From Polycladomyces subterraneus (GTDB lineage Bacteria > Bacillota > Bacilli > Thermoactinomycetales > JIR-001), in the NCBI RefSeq assembly GCF_030433435.1, contig NZ_JANRHH010000014.1, positions 62,001 through 126,000 on the forward strand: a stretch of 64,000 nt of DNA. Reading direction: 5' to 3'. How positions within the stretch are numbered: the first letter of the stretch is position 1; each line of letters starts with the position of its first letter. Below, piece after piece: positions 26,794 to 38,614 of this stretch. A model generated the notes under the pieces. The model had not been told where the DNA came from and searched no databases. It saw nothing but the letters and a program-made list of their open reading frames with translations. Made by a program: the position numbers and the translations under genes.

Positions 26794-26807
26794 TGATAAC
26801 GCTTACA
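26794..26807 (-). promoter_or_regulatory. cre site upstream of 3-hydroxybutyrate dehydrogenase
   Basis: TGTAAGCGTTATCA on the minus strand matches TGWAARCGYTWNCW at all 14 positions, about 97 bases before the GTG start. The core promoter itself is not clear. Confidence 0.7.
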
Positions 26808-26824
26808 TCATTCATATATAGATA

Positions 26825-26843
26825 AGCCCGGGAAGTCCCCGGG
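26825..26843 (-). terminator. Hairpin after mdh
   Basis: Minus-strand GCCCGGG-GACTT-CCCGGGC hairpin 12 bases after the mdh stop, followed by TTATCTATAT. The T-run is weak, so termination may be partial. Confidence 0.6.
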
Positions 26844-26854
26844 CCGAAGTTTTA

Positions 26855-27793
26855 TTATCCCAATACTTTCATCACTTTGCGGACTGATTCCGCTGATTTA
26901 TCCAATGCTTGTTTCTCTTCCTCGGTCAAATCCAGTTCGATCACTTTTTCCAGTCCGTTGCCACCGATGATCGTCGGTACGCCGAGGTACATGTCGTGGT
27001 ATCCGTATTCGCCTTCCAGATAGGCAATGGCCGGCAGGATGCGCTTTTTGTCTTTCAAAATCGCTTCGGCCATTTGCACTAGCGAAGCAGCCGGAGCATA
27101 ATATGCGCTGCCCGTGCCCAGCAGGTTGACGATTTCACCGCCGCCTTTGCGGGTGCGCTCGACGATGGCATCCAGACGCTCTTTCGGTAAGAGTTTTTCC
27201 AGCGGGATGCCGCCAGCATAGGAGTAGCGAACCAGCGGTACCATGTCGTCACCGTGACCGCCCAACACGAATCCGGTCACGTCTTCAACGGATACGCCCA
27301 GCTCTTGTGCGACGAAAGTGCGGAAGCGCGCAGTGTCCAATACACCGGACTGCCCGATGACGCGGTGTTTCGGGAATCCGGACGTCCGGTACACTTCGTA
27401 GGTCATCGCGTCCACCGGGTTGGTCAATACCAGCAGGATGCTGTTGGGCGAGTATTTGACCACCTGCTCAGTGACGGAGCGCATCACTTTGGCGTTGATG
27501 TTGACGAGGTCATCCCGGCTCATACCCGGTTTGCGCGCCACACCTGCTGTGATGATCACCAAGTCGGAGTCGGCCGTTTCAGCGTAGTCGCTTGTACCGA
27601 CGATGTTAGCGTCAAAGCCCTGTACCGGACCGGCTTCCAACATATCTAGCGCTTTACCTTTGGTCGGCCCTTCCGCTTCGGGGATATCCACCAAAACGAT
27701 ATCGCCCAATTCTTTTTGCGCCAGCATGAGTGCAGTGGTTGCACCTGTAAATCCTGCTCCGATGATGGAAATTTTTCTTCTCCGGATGGCCAT
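26855..27793 (-). CDS. mdh: Malate dehydrogenase
   Basis: TCA-cycle enzyme interconverting malate and oxaloacetate with NAD. The 312 residues have the LDH-like dinucleotide motif [10 protein letters not shown], the aspartate of VLVDIPE for NAD, catalytic [13 protein letters not shown] and [14 protein letters not shown]. Last gene of citZ-icd-mdh, the conserved Bacillus order; RBS GGAGGGG. Confidence 0.97.
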   Translation of the reverse strand: MAIRRRKISIIGAGFTGATTALMLAQKELGDIVLVDIPEAEGPTKGKALDMLEAGPVQGFDANIVGTSDYAETADSDLVIITAGVARKPGMSRDDLVNINAKVMRSVTEQVVKYSPNSILLVLTNPVDAMTYEVYRTSGFPKHRVIGQSGVLDTARFRTFVAQELGVSVEDVTGFVLGGHGDDMVPLVRYSYAGGIPLEKLLPKERLDAIVERTRKGGGEIVNLLGTGSAYYAPAASLVQMAEAILKDKKRILPAIAYLEGEYGYHDMYLGVPTIIGGNGLEKVIELDLTEEEKQALDKSAESVRKVMKVLG

Positions 27794-27859
27794 CTTTTTT
27801 ACCCCTCCTGTCAGTGTTTGTTACCGAGACCTTGGATCCGTTTTTTTTGTTACTTGCAA

Positions 27860-29146
27860 TTACAGATTATCGATCAAACGATCGGCAAATTCAGAGCACT
27901 TCACTTCGGTTGCGCCTTCCATCAGGCGGGCGAAGTCATAGGTCACCGTTTTTTGGCTGATCGTTTTGCTCATCGCGGCGTAAATCCGATCTGCCGCTTC
28001 CTGCCAACCGAGGTGCTCCAACATCAGCACACCGGAGAGAATGACCGATCCCGGGTTGACTTTGTCCAGACCCGCATATTTCGGCGCGGTTCCGTGCGTG
28101 GCTTCGAAAATCGCATGCCCCGTGTCGTAGTTGATATTGGCTCCCGGCGCGATCCCGATGCCGCCCACTTGTGCCGCCAAAGCATCGGAAATGTAGTCCC
28201 CGTTGAGGTTGAGTGTGGCGATCACGTCATACTCCGCTGGGCGCGTCAGGATTTGTTGCAGGAAGGCGTCGGCGATCGAGTCCTTCACGATCACTTTGCC
28301 TGCTTCTTCAGCCTCTTTTTGCGCCTGATTGGCCGCTTCCACGCCTTTTTCTGCCTTGATGCGGTCATATTGCGCCCAGGTAAAGGTCTGATCCGCAAAT
28401 TCACGTTCCGCCAATTCGTAACCCCAGTTTTTAAAGGCACCTTCCGTAAATTTCATGATGTTGCCCTTGTGTACCAGGGTGACACTTTTGCGTCCATGCT
28501 TAAGCGCATAGTTGATGGCCGCTCGCACCAACCGTTCCGTTCCCTCTCGGGACACCGGTTTGACACCGATACCGGCGGTTTCCGGGAAACGGATTTTTTT
28601 CACACCCATTTCCTCTTGCAGGAAACGGATTACTTTTTTCACTTCTTCTGACCCGGCCGGCCATTCGATCCCGGCATAGATGTCTTCCGAGTTTTCACGG
28701 AAAATGACCATATCCACAAGCTCGGGATGCTTAACCGGGGATGGCACGCCATCAAAGTAACGCACAGGGCGCAAGCATACGTAGAGATCCAACTCCTGTC
28801 TGAGCGCCACGTTCAACGAGCGAATTCCACCACCAACTGGTGTGGTGAGCGGCCCTTTGATCGCGACGTAGTATTCACGTACCGCTTGCAGTGTCTCTTC
28901 CGGCAACCATTGGCCGAAACGGTTGTATGCCTTCTCCCCTGCATACACTTCGTACCACGCAATCTTTTTGGCGCCTCCATAGGCCTTTTCAACGGCGGCA
29001 TCCAAGACGCGACGGGCGGCTGCCCAAATGTCCGGGCCTGTCCCGTCACCCTCGATAAACGGGATGATCGGATGATCCGGAACGTGCAATCTTCCGTTGT
29101 CCACAACGATTTTTTCACCGGTGGTCGGTTTCTCCCACAGTGCCAT
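27860..29146 (-). CDS. icd: Isocitrate dehydrogenase (NADP)
   Basis: Oxidative decarboxylation of isocitrate to 2-oxoglutarate. The 428 residues match the bacterial NADP-type enzyme: [11 protein letters not shown], the substrate-site serine loop [13 protein letters not shown], and [25 protein letters not shown]. Second gene between citZ and mdh; RBS GAGGGG. Confidence 0.97.
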   Translation of the reverse strand: MALWEKPTTGEKIVVDNGRLHVPDHPIIPFIEGDGTGPDIWAAARRVLDAAVEKAYGGAKKIAWYEVYAGEKAYNRFGQWLPEETLQAVREYYVAIKGPLTTPVGGGIRSLNVALRQELDLYVCLRPVRYFDGVPSPVKHPELVDMVIFRENSEDIYAGIEWPAGSEEVKKVIRFLQEEMGVKKIRFPETAGIGVKPVSREGTERLVRAAINYALKHGRKSVTLVHKGNIMKFTEGAFKNWGYELAEREFADQTFTWAQYDRIKAEKGVEAANQAQKEAEEAGKVIVKDSIADAFLQQILTRPAEYDVIATLNLNGDYISDALAAQVGGIGIAPGANINYDTGHAIFEATHGTAPKYAGLDKVNPGSVILSGVLMLEHLGWQEAADRIYAAMSKTISQKTVTYDFARLMEGATEVKCSEFADRLIDNL

Positions 29147-29240
29147 GTCAACCCCTCTTTCTGCTACTATATCTCAAAAAACAGGGGACAGGCTCAAACC
29201 CGCCCCTGACGGTCTCTTATTTGCAACCATTTGCAACCGC

Positions 29241-30356
29241 TTACCGTTGATCGATTGGAATATACGAACGGTTATACGGTCCAGTGTATTCTGCACGCGG
29301 ACGAATCAGACGGTTGTTGGCGTATTGTTCCATCACATGCGCGGTCCAGCCCGTTACGCGGCTCATAGCAAAGATCGGGGTAAACAGATCGCGCGGGATA
29401 CCCAAGTAGGTGTAGACGGAAGCAGAGTAGAAGTCCACGTTCGGTTTCAGACCTTTTTCTTGATCCACCAAACGTTCAATGTACGTGGACATCTCATACC
29501 ATTTCTTTTCACCGGTCAAGTCGGCCAATTGACGGGACATCTCGCGGAGGTGTTTGGCCCGCGGATCGCCGTTTTTGTACACACGGTGACCGAAGCCCAT
29601 GATTTTTTCCTTGTTGGCCAATTTCGTCCTAATATAGGAATCCACACGATCCAGTGAACCGATCTCTTCCAGCATAGCCATCACACGTTCGTTGGCCCCA
29701 CCGTGCAAGGGTCCCTTCAAGGTGCCGATCGCGGTGGTGATCGCCGAATACATGTCGGACAGCGTCGCCGTGGTGACGCGGGACGCAAACGTGGAGGCAT
29801 TCAACTCATGATCGGCATGGAGAATCAATGCTTTGTCAAACGCTTTCACCGCCACGCGATCCGGTTCCTCACCGGTCAACATGTAGAGGAAATTGGCTGC
29901 AAATCCGAGCCCACTCTTCGGAGCGACGGGCTCCAACCCCTTGCGCATCCGGAAAAACGCAGTGATGATTGTCGGAATCTGTGCCGTCAGCTTAATCGCT
30001 TTCTTCTCGTTCGCTTCGGCACTGTTGTCGTCCGCATCCTTGTCATACAATGCCAATGCCGAAACAGAAGTGCGCAATACGGCCATCGGATGTGCGCCTG
30101 TTTTCGAATACACTTTCAACTGTTCCAATAATTCAGCCGGCAGTGTTGCGTATTGATCCAATTGCTGTTTCAGTTCGTCCAGCTGCGCACGTGTCGGCAG
30201 ATGGCCTTTCCACAGCAGGTACACAACTTCTTCAAAACTCGCCTTTTCGGCCAGCTCGTCGATGTCGATACCGCGATAGGCCAACACGCCGTCAATAATC
30301 GAGCTGATTTCGGAAGTTACCGCTACTACGCCCTCCAATCCCTTCGCAACCGTCAT
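29241..30356 (-). CDS. citZ: Citrate synthase
   Basis: Condenses acetyl-CoA and oxaloacetate. The ATG at 30356 with AAAGGAG upstream gives 371 residues, the size of Gram-positive type II-like citrate synthases. Catalytic residues lie in LHADHELNASTF, PLHGGANERVM, MGFGHRVYKNGDPRA and PNVDFYSASVY. First gene of the citZ-icd-mdh operon. Confidence 0.97.
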   Translation of the reverse strand: MTVAKGLEGVVAVTSEISSIIDGVLAYRGIDIDELAEKASFEEVVYLLWKGHLPTRAQLDELKQQLDQYATLPAELLEQLKVYSKTGAHPMAVLRTSVSALALYDKDADDNSAEANEKKAIKLTAQIPTIITAFFRMRKGLEPVAPKSGLGFAANFLYMLTGEEPDRVAVKAFDKALILHADHELNASTFASRVTTATLSDMYSAITTAIGTLKGPLHGGANERVMAMLEEIGSLDRVDSYIRTKLANKEKIMGFGHRVYKNGDPRAKHLREMSRQLADLTGEKKWYEMSTYIERLVDQEKGLKPNVDFYSASVYTYLGIPRDLFTPIFAMSRVTGWTAHVMEQYANNRLIRPRAEYTGPYNRSYIPIDQR

Positions 30357-30446
30357 ATGATCGCTCCTTTGCTTCTGGAATGCACTGTCAGGGGACCATC
30401 GTCGCAACGCCCCGAATAAAACGGATCATATTTTTATTACAGTTCG

Positions 30447-30475
30447 ATTATACGAAATCGCCGGTCGGTTGCCAG
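30447..30475 (-). promoter_or_regulatory. citZ promoter
   Basis: CTGGCA (30475-30470), 17 bases, and perfect TATAAT (30452-30447) on the minus strand, about 90 bases before the citZ start. No full CcpC dyad or cre site was found by eye. Confidence 0.65.
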
Positions 30476-30707
30476 CCTTTGTTCGGAATTGCACAACATT
30501 CGTAATCTTCCCATAGAATCGGGTAACAACCGATCGCACATCTTCTCGATCCGCACCGAAGCGAACCCCCTGCAGTCTGATGTTGTTTTATCTCCGTATT
30601 TCCCTGAACCCCGCCATCTTTAGTGTAACATAAAAACACCACTGTTGGTATCCATCGTCGCAAACCTTGTCGAAAACAGATTGTGACGGCTGTAACGTTC
30701 TGAATGC

Positions 30708-30735
30708 TTGGATGTGGAGAAGGAAATGGTATAAT
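30708..30735 (+). promoter_or_regulatory. ytvI promoter
   Basis: TTGGAT (30708-30713), 16 bases, TATAAT (30730-30735), 36 bases before the ytvI ATG. Reads as a vegetative SigA promoter. Confidence 0.65.
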
Positions 30736-30771
30736 CATTCATATCAACTGCAAACAGCGAGGAGGAACGCC

Positions 30772-31905
30772 ATGGCACAGCATCCCGGGGTGGGTATCGC
30801 GATCCGTGCCGCCGTCGTTTTGCTCGCGATCATCACGGCCTATTATGTACTGAGCTTTTTGATCCCACTGGTATATCCATTCTTGATCGGCTGGGTGATC
30901 GCCCTGCTGATTCAACCACCCGTCCATTTTTTGGAACGTCGACTTCGCCTTCCCCGTTGGTTGGGCGTATTCCTGATCCTGTTTCTTTTTGTCGGCTCGA
31001 TCATCACGGGATTGTTGATCCTCATTGCCCAAATGGTACTGGAGCTGACGCATTTGGCCCAGCGCCTGCCGGGTTATCTGCAATATTTTAATCAATACAT
31101 AGTGAATATCCTCACCAAGGATACCCAATTGTCCCACATCATCGATAACGTCCAAAAATACCTCCAGCGCAACCCGGAACACAAGGCGCAAATCATCAGC
31201 AGTATCCAAAGAAATATGGACGTGTTGGCCAACAAAGGAACGGAGATGATCACTAACTTCATCTCAGGGGTCGGATCGTTTCTCAGTGACTTACCTTATA
31301 TTGCCACCGTGATTGTATTCATCGTGTTGGCGGCATTTTTCATCGGGATCGACTGGCCTCAACTGCGCAAACGCATGCTGGGCCTCATCCCCAATCATGC
31401 ACGCAAAACGGGCGGGATCATTTTGCGTGACCTGCGTCATGCGTTATTTGGATTTGTTCGCGCCCAGTTTACATTGATCACGATAACGGCTACCATCATC
31501 CTAATCGGTTTGATGATTCTGGGAGTCGATTATGCGTTGACGATAGCGCTGATCGTACTTCTGCTCGACCTGCTGCCTTATATCGGGGTCGGTTCAATTC
31601 TGGTTCCTTGGTCGATTTACCTCTTGTTGATCGGTGACTACCACCTTGGATTGGGGATTGCCATATTGTACGGCATCATTGTGATTGTCCGGCAACTGAT
31701 GGAACCCAAGCTGGTCGCTTCCAATGTCGGTCTCGACCCGCTGCCCACCTTGATCGCTCTGTTTGTGGGGCTCAAATTGTTTGGATTCATCGGTGTCATC
31801 ATCGGCCCGGTCACGGTGGTTATTCTGATGGCTTTGTACCGCGCGGGAGTACTGGGAGACATCTGGCGATTCATCCTACATGGCTTCAAAGTCGAATGTG
31901 AATAA
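30772..31905 (+). CDS. ytvI: YtvI-type AI-2E family membrane protein
   Basis: Polytopic membrane protein of the AI-2E exporter superfamily; B. subtilis ytvI is a sporulation-associated member at the same locus. The start at 30772 follows GCGAGGAGG and gives 377 residues with about eight membrane segments in the family layout: two plus one near the N-terminus, a soluble stretch (about 105-175), then LFGFVRAQFTLITI and DLLPYIGVG, the signature of the family. It runs opposite to citZ. Transported substrate unknown. Confidence 0.88.
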   Translation: MAQHPGVGIAIRAAVVLLAIITAYYVLSFLIPLVYPFLIGWVIALLIQPPVHFLERRLRLPRWLGVFLILFLFVGSIITGLLILIAQMVLELTHLAQRLPGYLQYFNQYIVNILTKDTQLSHIIDNVQKYLQRNPEHKAQIISSIQRNMDVLANKGTEMITNFISGVGSFLSDLPYIATVIVFIVLAAFFIGIDWPQLRKRMLGLIPNHARKTGGIILRDLRHALFGFVRAQFTLITITATIILIGLMILGVDYALTIALIVLLLDLLPYIGVGSILVPWSIYLLLIGDYHLGLGIAILYGIIVIVRQLMEPKLVASNVGLDPLPTLIALFVGLKLFGFIGVIIGPVTVVILMALYRAGVLGDIWRFILHGFKVECE

Positions 31906-31907
31906 GA

Positions 31908-31962
31908 GAAAGGCCGTTTCCCGCCGAGTATTCGGATCGACCGATGGGAAACGGCTTTTTTT
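31908..31962 (+). terminator. Terminator after ytvI
   Basis: AAAGGCCGTTTCCC pairs with GGGAAACGGCTTTTTTT around an AT-mixed loop. Its minus-strand reading also lies just past the fxsA stop codon, so it may serve both convergent genes. Confidence 0.85.
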
Positions 31963-31975
31963 GGAGACGACAGAC

Positions 31976-32368
31976 TTATCGTCGGTACGACCAATGAAGG
32001 CGCCCACTGAATTTTTTCAGAAGCCAACGCTTGAGCCACAACCGTGCAATACCGCGAGTATATGGAATTAACAGGAATATCCCGATCACATCGCTGAAAA
32101 AGCCGGGAATCACAAGACAAACGCCACCCATCAAGATGCACAGGCCATCCAACAGGGTTTCACCGGGCATTTCACCGTTTCGCAATTGGATTTGCAACAG
32201 GCGCCATGTTTGCCATCCCTGTTGTCGTGCCAGATATGCGCCAATCAGGCCAGTGGCCAATACGAGCAATACGGTCGGTAATGGTCCGATCCAGTTGCCG
32301 ATGGCGACCAATCCGGTAATCTCCAGCACAGGGACGACGATCAGCGCCAATAGGACCCATCGGAACAT
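31976..32368 (-). CDS. fxsA: FxsA-family membrane protein
   Basis: Small membrane protein, 130 residues with three or four hydrophobic segments and a basic tail (RLWLKRWLLKKFSGRLHW). The motif LDGLCILMGGVCLVIPGFFSDVIGIFLLIP is typical of FxsA/YtzA. E. coli FxsA suppresses phage T7 exclusion; the role in Bacillales is not known to me. The start lies inside the thioesterase gene (28-base overlap) with AAGGGGAGAG upstream. Confidence 0.88.
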   Translation of the reverse strand: MFRWVLLALIVVPVLEITGLVAIGNWIGPLPTVLLVLATGLIGAYLARQQGWQTWRLLQIQLRNGEMPGETLLDGLCILMGGVCLVIPGFFSDVIGIFLLIPYTRGIARLWLKRWLLKKFSGRLHWSYRR

Positions 32369-32808
32369 GGAATGCTCTCCCCTTCAACCGTATGTTCCAC
32401 CAATAGCCGATACAGTTCCGGAAAATCACGTTGGATGTTGACCCGCTTCATCTCACGGTTCACCCAGATATGCGTGGTTGAGCCGATTGTCAACAGCCGG
32501 TTGTCGGCGGGTCGGATCACTTCATACGCAAACCGTATCTTGCTGCCATTCAGCTCCTCTACGACGGTCCGCACTTTCACTTCCTCGTCATAATGGGCTG
32601 GAGACAAATACCGGCAATGCACATCCACTACCGGTAATAGCAACCCTTTTTCCTCCAATTCTTGGTAGGAAGTGCCCAACTCGCGAATCATTTCGGACCT
32701 TGCCACTTCAAACCAAACGATGTAGTTGGTGTGATACACCACACCCATTTGATCAGTCTCTTGATAACGAACACGTACTGTGGTTTCAAATACCCGTCGA
32801 TTCCCCAT
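32341..32808 (-). CDS. Acyl-CoA thioesterase, YbgC/FadM type
   Basis: Single hot-dog domain of 155 residues with the 4-hydroxybenzoyl-CoA thioesterase motif YQETDQMGVVYHTNYIVWFE, including the catalytic aspartate region (about 18-24). Predicted to hydrolyse acyl-CoAs. RBS GGAGG precedes the ATG. Operon with fxsA. Confidence 0.88.
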   Translation of the reverse strand: MGNRRVFETTVRVRYQETDQMGVVYHTNYIVWFEVARSEMIRELGTSYQELEEKGLLLPVVDVHCRYLSPAHYDEEVKVRTVVEELNGSKIRFAYEVIRPADNRLLTIGSTTHIWVNREMKRVNIQRDFPELYRLLVEHTVEGESIPCSDGSYWR

Positions 32809-33045
32809 CTTTTATTCCTCCACAATGACTACAAATGGTGTTGCATGAACAAGTCGGACAGTATGTAAGGCTATTATAACAAATATGGTGAGCAAACCCA
32901 TCATGATTTGTGATCTCCCTCGATATTTACATATTTTGATGAAAAGAAACACATAATGTGAATAGCCAAAAGTGACGGTTCCGGATACAATAAAATTACA
33001 CACCACGTGAACGGATAACTTGGTGAAGGGAAAGGAGTGAGGCCG

Positions 33046-33120
33046 ATGAAATTGGCTCGCAGAAGGAAGCGGCGTAAACGGTTGCGCCTGTGGATCTATC
33101 CACGTTTGCGCGTTATTTGA
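33046..33120 (+). CDS. 24-residue arginine-rich peptide
   Basis: Too short for routine calling. ATG at 33046 with the strong ribosome site AAAGGAG nine bases upstream encodes 24 residues, MKLARRRKRRKRLR and then a hydrophobic-aromatic tail LWIYPRLRVI. More than 40 percent are Arg or Lys. A terminator follows 63 bases later. Upstream, TAGCCA-17-TACAAT could be SigA, while TGAATA (32959) with GATACAA downstream resembles a SigG promoter at slightly long spacing. Function unknown; similarity in style to small spore or DNA-binding peptides only. Confidence 0.5.
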   Translation: MKLARRRKRRKRLRLWIYPRLRVI

Positions 33121-33182
33121 TCGGGCTTACTGCCATTATCAAAAATCGTTCCCACCAGCCGGGACACCCTGATATGCAAAAC

Positions 33183-33228
33183 AAGGGACCGATTCCGCTG
33201 TGTTCGTCCAGCGGAACGGTCCCTTTTT
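33183..33228. terminator. Bidirectional terminator between the arginine-rich peptide and pyk
   Basis: AAGGGACCGATTCCGCTG and CAGCGGAACGGTCCCTTTTT form a strong stem. T-runs or near T-runs on both sides let it serve the small gene on the plus strand and pyk on the minus strand (pyk ends at 33235). Confidence 0.85.
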
Positions 33229-33234
33229 GGTTGG

Positions 33235-34986
33235 TTAAAGCACTTTGGCCCGTCCGGAGTAAATTTGTCCCCGATCGGAATCTACTGTGATCTCCATTCC
33301 GTCTTTCAGAATTTCCGTAGCATTATCCACACCGACGATGACAGGGATGCCGAGGCTCAATCCCACCACCGCCGCATGGGAAGTCAAACCGCCTTCTTCC
33401 GTGATGACCGCGGCCGCCCGTTCAAAGGCCTCCATCATATCCCGATCGGTTGCTGGTGTGACGAGAATCGCTCCATCCACCATTTTTTCACGCAGCTCTT
33501 CCGCCGACCGTCCCACGACTACGGTTCCCGTAACTACTTGTTTGCCTACCCCTTGCCCGCTTGCCAACACATCGCCGATCACATGTACCTTCATCAAGTT
33601 GGTGCTACCGGACTGACCACTGGGAACACCTGCCGTGATGACAACGAGATCACCGTGGCGGACGTATTTGGAAGCCAACGCCGAACGAATCGCCACTTGC
33701 AACATTTCATCTGTATTGGTCACCTTGGTCCCTTTGACGGGATACACGCCCCAAACCAGCGATAGCTTGGCCATCACCCGATCATTGGGCGTCACGGCGA
33801 TGATCGGCGCGCGCGGACGGTATTTCGAAACCATGCGGGCGGTAAATCCGCTTTCGGTAGACGTAATGATCGCCGACGACTGCAAGCTTTCCGCCGCATG
33901 CACCACCGCTTGGCTGATGGAATCGGTGATGCTGACTTCCTGCTCCAAACGGCGCTGACGGAACAGATCCCGATACCGGAGCGCTTTTTCCGTCCGCAGG
34001 GCGATTCGGTCCATCGTTTCCACCGCTTCCACCGGATACTTTCCTGCAGCCGTTTCTCCCGACAACATCACCGCATCCGTCCCGTCCAAAATGGCGTTGG
34101 CGACGTCACTCGCCTCCGCCCGCGTCGGACGCGGGTTACGCTGCATCGAATCCAGCATCTGTGTGGCGGTAATCACCGGTTTGCCGAGATTGTTGCATTT
34201 GCGGATCATCTCTTTTTGCACCAACGGCACTTCTTCGGCAGGGATCTCCACACCCAGATCGCCGCGAGCAACCATCAAGCCGTCGGCCACTTCCAAAATC
34301 TCATCCAAATGCTCCAAGCCTTCGCTGTTCTCGATTTTGGCGATGATCTGAATATCGGCATCGTGCTCTTCTAAAATTTTGCGGATTTCCAGGATATCCT
34401 CCGGTTTCCGCACAAACGAGGCCGCAATGAAATCGACCCCTTTTTGGATACCGAACACGATATCATCGGCATCCTTGGATGTAATGCCCGGAAGATTCAC
34501 CTTTAAGCCGGGGAGATTGACCCCTTTGCGATTCTTCAACAAACCGCCGTTGGCCACGCGGCAATGGATTTCGGTTCCTTCCACCGCTTCCACGTCCAAC
34601 CGAATCAAGCCGTCATCGATCAAAATGGTGGAACCCGGTTTCACATCGGCCGGCAATCCCTCATACGAAACCGATACGCGTTGCGCATTCCCCAAGATGG
34701 GTTCCGTCGTTAGGGTCAACCGGTCTCCTGCCTTCAGCTCCGCTTCTCCGCCTTGCAGCTCACCTGTGCGAATCTCCGGTCCTTTGGTGTCCAACAGGAT
34801 GGCAACCGTTCTTCCCAATTCGGCTGCCGCCCGTCGGACTGCTTCGATGCGTCGGCCGTGCTCTTCGTGCGAACCGTGGGAAAAGTTGAGCCGTGCCACG
34901 TTCATCCCGGCCAAAATCAACCGTTTCAGTGTTTCCGGATCTTCACTGGACGGTCCGATGGTACACACGATTTTCGTCTTTCGCAT
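33235..34986 (-). CDS. pyk: Pyruvate kinase
   Basis: Converts PEP and ADP to pyruvate and ATP. Start at 34986 (GAGGGGGAG upstream) gives 583 residues, the long Bacillus/Geobacillus form: barrel domain with [12 protein letters not shown] and [11 protein letters not shown], and an extra C-terminal PEP-utiliser-like domain (about 475-583) with [11 protein letters not shown], where the Thr-Ser-His of PEP-group transfer proteins is visible. Follows pfkA by 17 bases. Confidence 0.97.
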   Translation of the reverse strand: MRKTKIVCTIGPSSEDPETLKRLILAGMNVARLNFSHGSHEEHGRRIEAVRRAAAELGRTVAILLDTKGPEIRTGELQGGEAELKAGDRLTLTTEPILGNAQRVSVSYEGLPADVKPGSTILIDDGLIRLDVEAVEGTEIHCRVANGGLLKNRKGVNLPGLKVNLPGITSKDADDIVFGIQKGVDFIAASFVRKPEDILEIRKILEEHDADIQIIAKIENSEGLEHLDEILEVADGLMVARGDLGVEIPAEEVPLVQKEMIRKCNNLGKPVITATQMLDSMQRNPRPTRAEASDVANAILDGTDAVMLSGETAAGKYPVEAVETMDRIALRTEKALRYRDLFRQRRLEQEVSITDSISQAVVHAAESLQSSAIITSTESGFTARMVSKYRPRAPIIAVTPNDRVMAKLSLVWGVYPVKGTKVTNTDEMLQVAIRSALASKYVRHGDLVVITAGVPSGQSGSTNLMKVHVIGDVLASGQGVGKQVVTGTVVVGRSAEELREKMVDGAILVTPATDRDMMEAFERAAAVITEEGGLTSHAAVVGLSLGIPVIVGVDNATEILKDGMEITVDSDRGQIYSGRAKVL

Positions 34987-35003
34987 CCTTCTCCCCCTCT
35001 TCG

Positions 35004-36296
<1,293 letters not shown>

Positions 36297-37259
36297 TCAC
36301 ACCACGGTGGTGTAAACACCGATCCTCGCATATTTATTGTACCGCTCTTCCCGTAATTCTTCACCATCCATCTGCAACAAATCAGTTAATTCTTCCTCAA
36401 TCGCTTTTTTGATCTCTGCGGCTTGTGCATCCGGGTCCTTGTGTGCGCCTCCCTTGGGCTCAGGAATGATCCGGTCAATAACACCCAACTCCTTCAGATC
36501 CTGAGCCGTGATTTTGAGCGCCTCGGCCGCTTGTTGGGCATGCGCTGCGTCCCGCCACAAAATGGCAGCTGCGCCTTCCGGCGAAATGACGGAATAATAC
36601 GCATGCTCCAGCATCAGCAACCGGTTTCCGACACTGATCGCCAATGCGCCACCGCTCCCGCCTTCCCCCGTAACCACACAAATGATGGGCACTGTAAATC
36701 CGGCCATCTCGCGCAGGTTGCGGGCAATCGCTTCACTTTGCCCCCGCTCCTCCGCCTCAACGCCCGGATGTGCCCCTTGCGTATCCACAAATGTGATGAT
36801 CGGCCGTCCAAATTTATTCGCCTGTTGCATCAGGCGAAGCGCTTTGCGGTATCCTTCGGGATGCGGAAGACCGAAGTTGCGGGCGATTTTATCCTTGGTA
36901 TCTTTCCCCCGCTCATGCCCGATTACTGTCACCGGTCGTCCGTTTAGTTTGGCAATGCCGCCGACGATGGCCGGGTCATCCCCATACAGACGGTCTCCAT
37001 GCAGCTCGACGAAATCGGTGAAGATACGGCGAATATAATCCAATGTCGTCGGCCGGGAGGGGTGTCGGGCGATCTGCACTTTTTGCCACGGTGTCAAATT
37101 GCCGTAAATCTCCTGCTCCAACCGCTCCGCCCGTGCCTCCAACGTCCGGATCTCTTCGGAAAGATCCAGGGAGGATTGTTGGGTAAATTTTTTGAGCTCG
37201 GCGATTTTTTCCCGCAATTCGGCGATCGGCTTTTCAAAGGGCAAATATCCGTTGGTCAT
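36297..37259 (-). CDS. accA: Acetyl-CoA carboxylase carboxyltransferase subunit alpha
   Basis: With AccD transfers the carboxyl group from biotin to acetyl-CoA, giving malonyl-CoA for fatty acids. The 320 residues have the coiled N-terminus ([16 protein letters not shown]), crotonase-fold [18 protein letters not shown] and [11 protein letters not shown]. The ATG overlaps the accD stop by four bases. Confidence 0.97.
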   Translation of the reverse strand: MTNGYLPFEKPIAELREKIAELKKFTQQSSLDLSEEIRTLEARAERLEQEIYGNLTPWQKVQIARHPSRPTTLDYIRRIFTDFVELHGDRLYGDDPAIVGGIAKLNGRPVTVIGHERGKDTKDKIARNFGLPHPEGYRKALRLMQQANKFGRPIITFVDTQGAHPGVEAEERGQSEAIARNLREMAGFTVPIICVVTGEGGSGGALAISVGNRLLMLEHAYYSVISPEGAAAILWRDAAHAQQAAEALKITAQDLKELGVIDRIIPEPKGGAHKDPDAQAAEIKKAIEEELTDLLQMDGEELREERYNKYARIGVYTTVV

Positions 37260-38122
37260 CCGTGTTCCCTCCCGTACGCGTGCAAGTCAAGCAGACGAAT
37301 CAGCATCTCACGCAATTCCGTGCGCGGTACGACCATATCCAATTGGCCATGTTTCAGCAAAAACTCCGCCGTCTGAAAGTCTTCCGGCAGTTTCTGCCGC
37401 ACCGTCTGCTCAATTACCCGTCGGCCGGCAAAACCGATCAATGCGCCGGGTTCTGCAATGTTGATGTCACCGAGCGAGGCGAAACTGGCGGACACACCAC
37501 CGGTAGTCGGGTTGGTCAGCACGGAAATGAACAATACTTTTTCTCTGTGCATCCGCTCCAGGGCCGCACTGGTTTTAGCCATCTGCATCAGGGAGAGAAC
37601 CCCTTCCTGCATCCGTGCGCCGCCTGAGGCGGAAAACAGGATGAACGGATACCGTTTGGTTACCGCTTTTTCCGCCGCACGAGCGATTTTCTCACCAACG
37701 ACGGAGCCCATACTCCCCATCCGGAAACGGGAGTCCATCACGCCGATCACGGCAGGATAGCCACCGATCGTGCCTTCCCCCGTAACCACAGCCTCATTCA
37801 GATTAGTTTTCTCCATATCCGACTTCAACTTTTTGCGGTAATCAGGAAAACCCAGTGGATCTTCGGATAGCATGTCCACGTCGTACTCGAAAAATCGACC
37901 TTCATCTACGGTGGCACGAATTCGCTCCGGTGCAGACATCGAAAAATGATAGCCACACGCTTTGCAGACCTTCATGTTTTTCTCCAGTTCTTTGGCATAC
38001 ATGATCGTGCCACACTTCGGGCACTTTTGCATGATGCCCTCGGGAATTTCCCGTTTGGCCTGTTCCGAAGGCATGGTGATGGTCGCATATTTTCGTTGCT
38101 TCTTGAACAGATCCTTTAACAC
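37256..38122 (-). CDS. accD: Acetyl-CoA carboxylase carboxyltransferase subunit beta
   Basis: Zinc-ribbon half of the carboxyltransferase. The 288 residues carry the four-cysteine ribbon CPKCG...CKACGYH (about 34-56), then [12 protein letters not shown] and [14 protein letters not shown] of the crotonase fold. The start is GTG after GAGGTG. Translationally coupled to accA. Confidence 0.97.
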   Translation of the reverse strand: MLKDLFKKQRKYATITMPSEQAKREIPEGIMQKCPKCGTIMYAKELEKNMKVCKACGYHFSMSAPERIRATVDEGRFFEYDVDMLSEDPLGFPDYRKKLKSDMEKTNLNEAVVTGEGTIGGYPAVIGVMDSRFRMGSMGSVVGEKIARAAEKAVTKRYPFILFSASGGARMQEGVLSLMQMAKTSAALERMHREKVLFISVLTNPTTGGVSASFASLGDINIAEPGALIGFAGRRVIEQTVRQKLPEDFQTAEFLLKHGQLDMVVPRTELREMLIRLLDLHAYGREHG

Positions 38123-38165
38123 GTTAACACCTCATCCGCACATAAACTCGGCTTCAATCTATATT

Positions 38166-38348
38166 TTATAAGATGGAACGCAGTACCTCTTGTGCTTCTT
38201 CTAGCTCACCGCTGGGAACCAGCACTTCATATTGGCCAGCAACATAATGTGACGGACGAATCCGTACCCAAAACCCTTCCGATTCCAACTTCTCCCGGAT
38301 CCGTTCCGCCGTTGACCGATCGGGAGCGAGGTAAATCACCGTCCACAT
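38166..38348 (-). CDS. Conserved small protein next to accD
   Basis: A 60-residue protein starting MWTVIYLAPDRSTAERIREKL with GGAGG well placed upstream. The pattern of a beta strand, helix, strand, and a final acidic helix (SGELEEAQEVLRSIL) matches a short family found beside accD in many Bacillales, often mislabelled as glutamate decarboxylase. No function is established; it may be a signal-binding (DUF2007/ACT-like) fold. Confidence 0.75.
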   Translation of the reverse strand: MWTVIYLAPDRSTAERIREKLESEGFWVRIRPSHYVAGQYEVLVPSGELEEAQEVLRSIL

Positions 38349-38614
38349 AGGCTTCCTCCAAACTCCCCCTGCACCGGAGTCATCATAGCACAGCCGGAAA
38401 AACCGCTGCAATGCTTTCGGGATACCGAAACCTACCAACTCCACTACCAACCTCTTTTTCCCAGGCAGAGGCACCATTGGGAGTTGACAAAGTTCCGTGA
38501 AGCACCGTCGTCCGATCGCGTTACCGGATGCGTATCTTCCTTCGCTCCTGTTTCGCTTTGTCCAACAGTGGTTCGCTGGAAACCGGGCCCCCGTCGCCAG
38601 GTTCCACCCTCACC

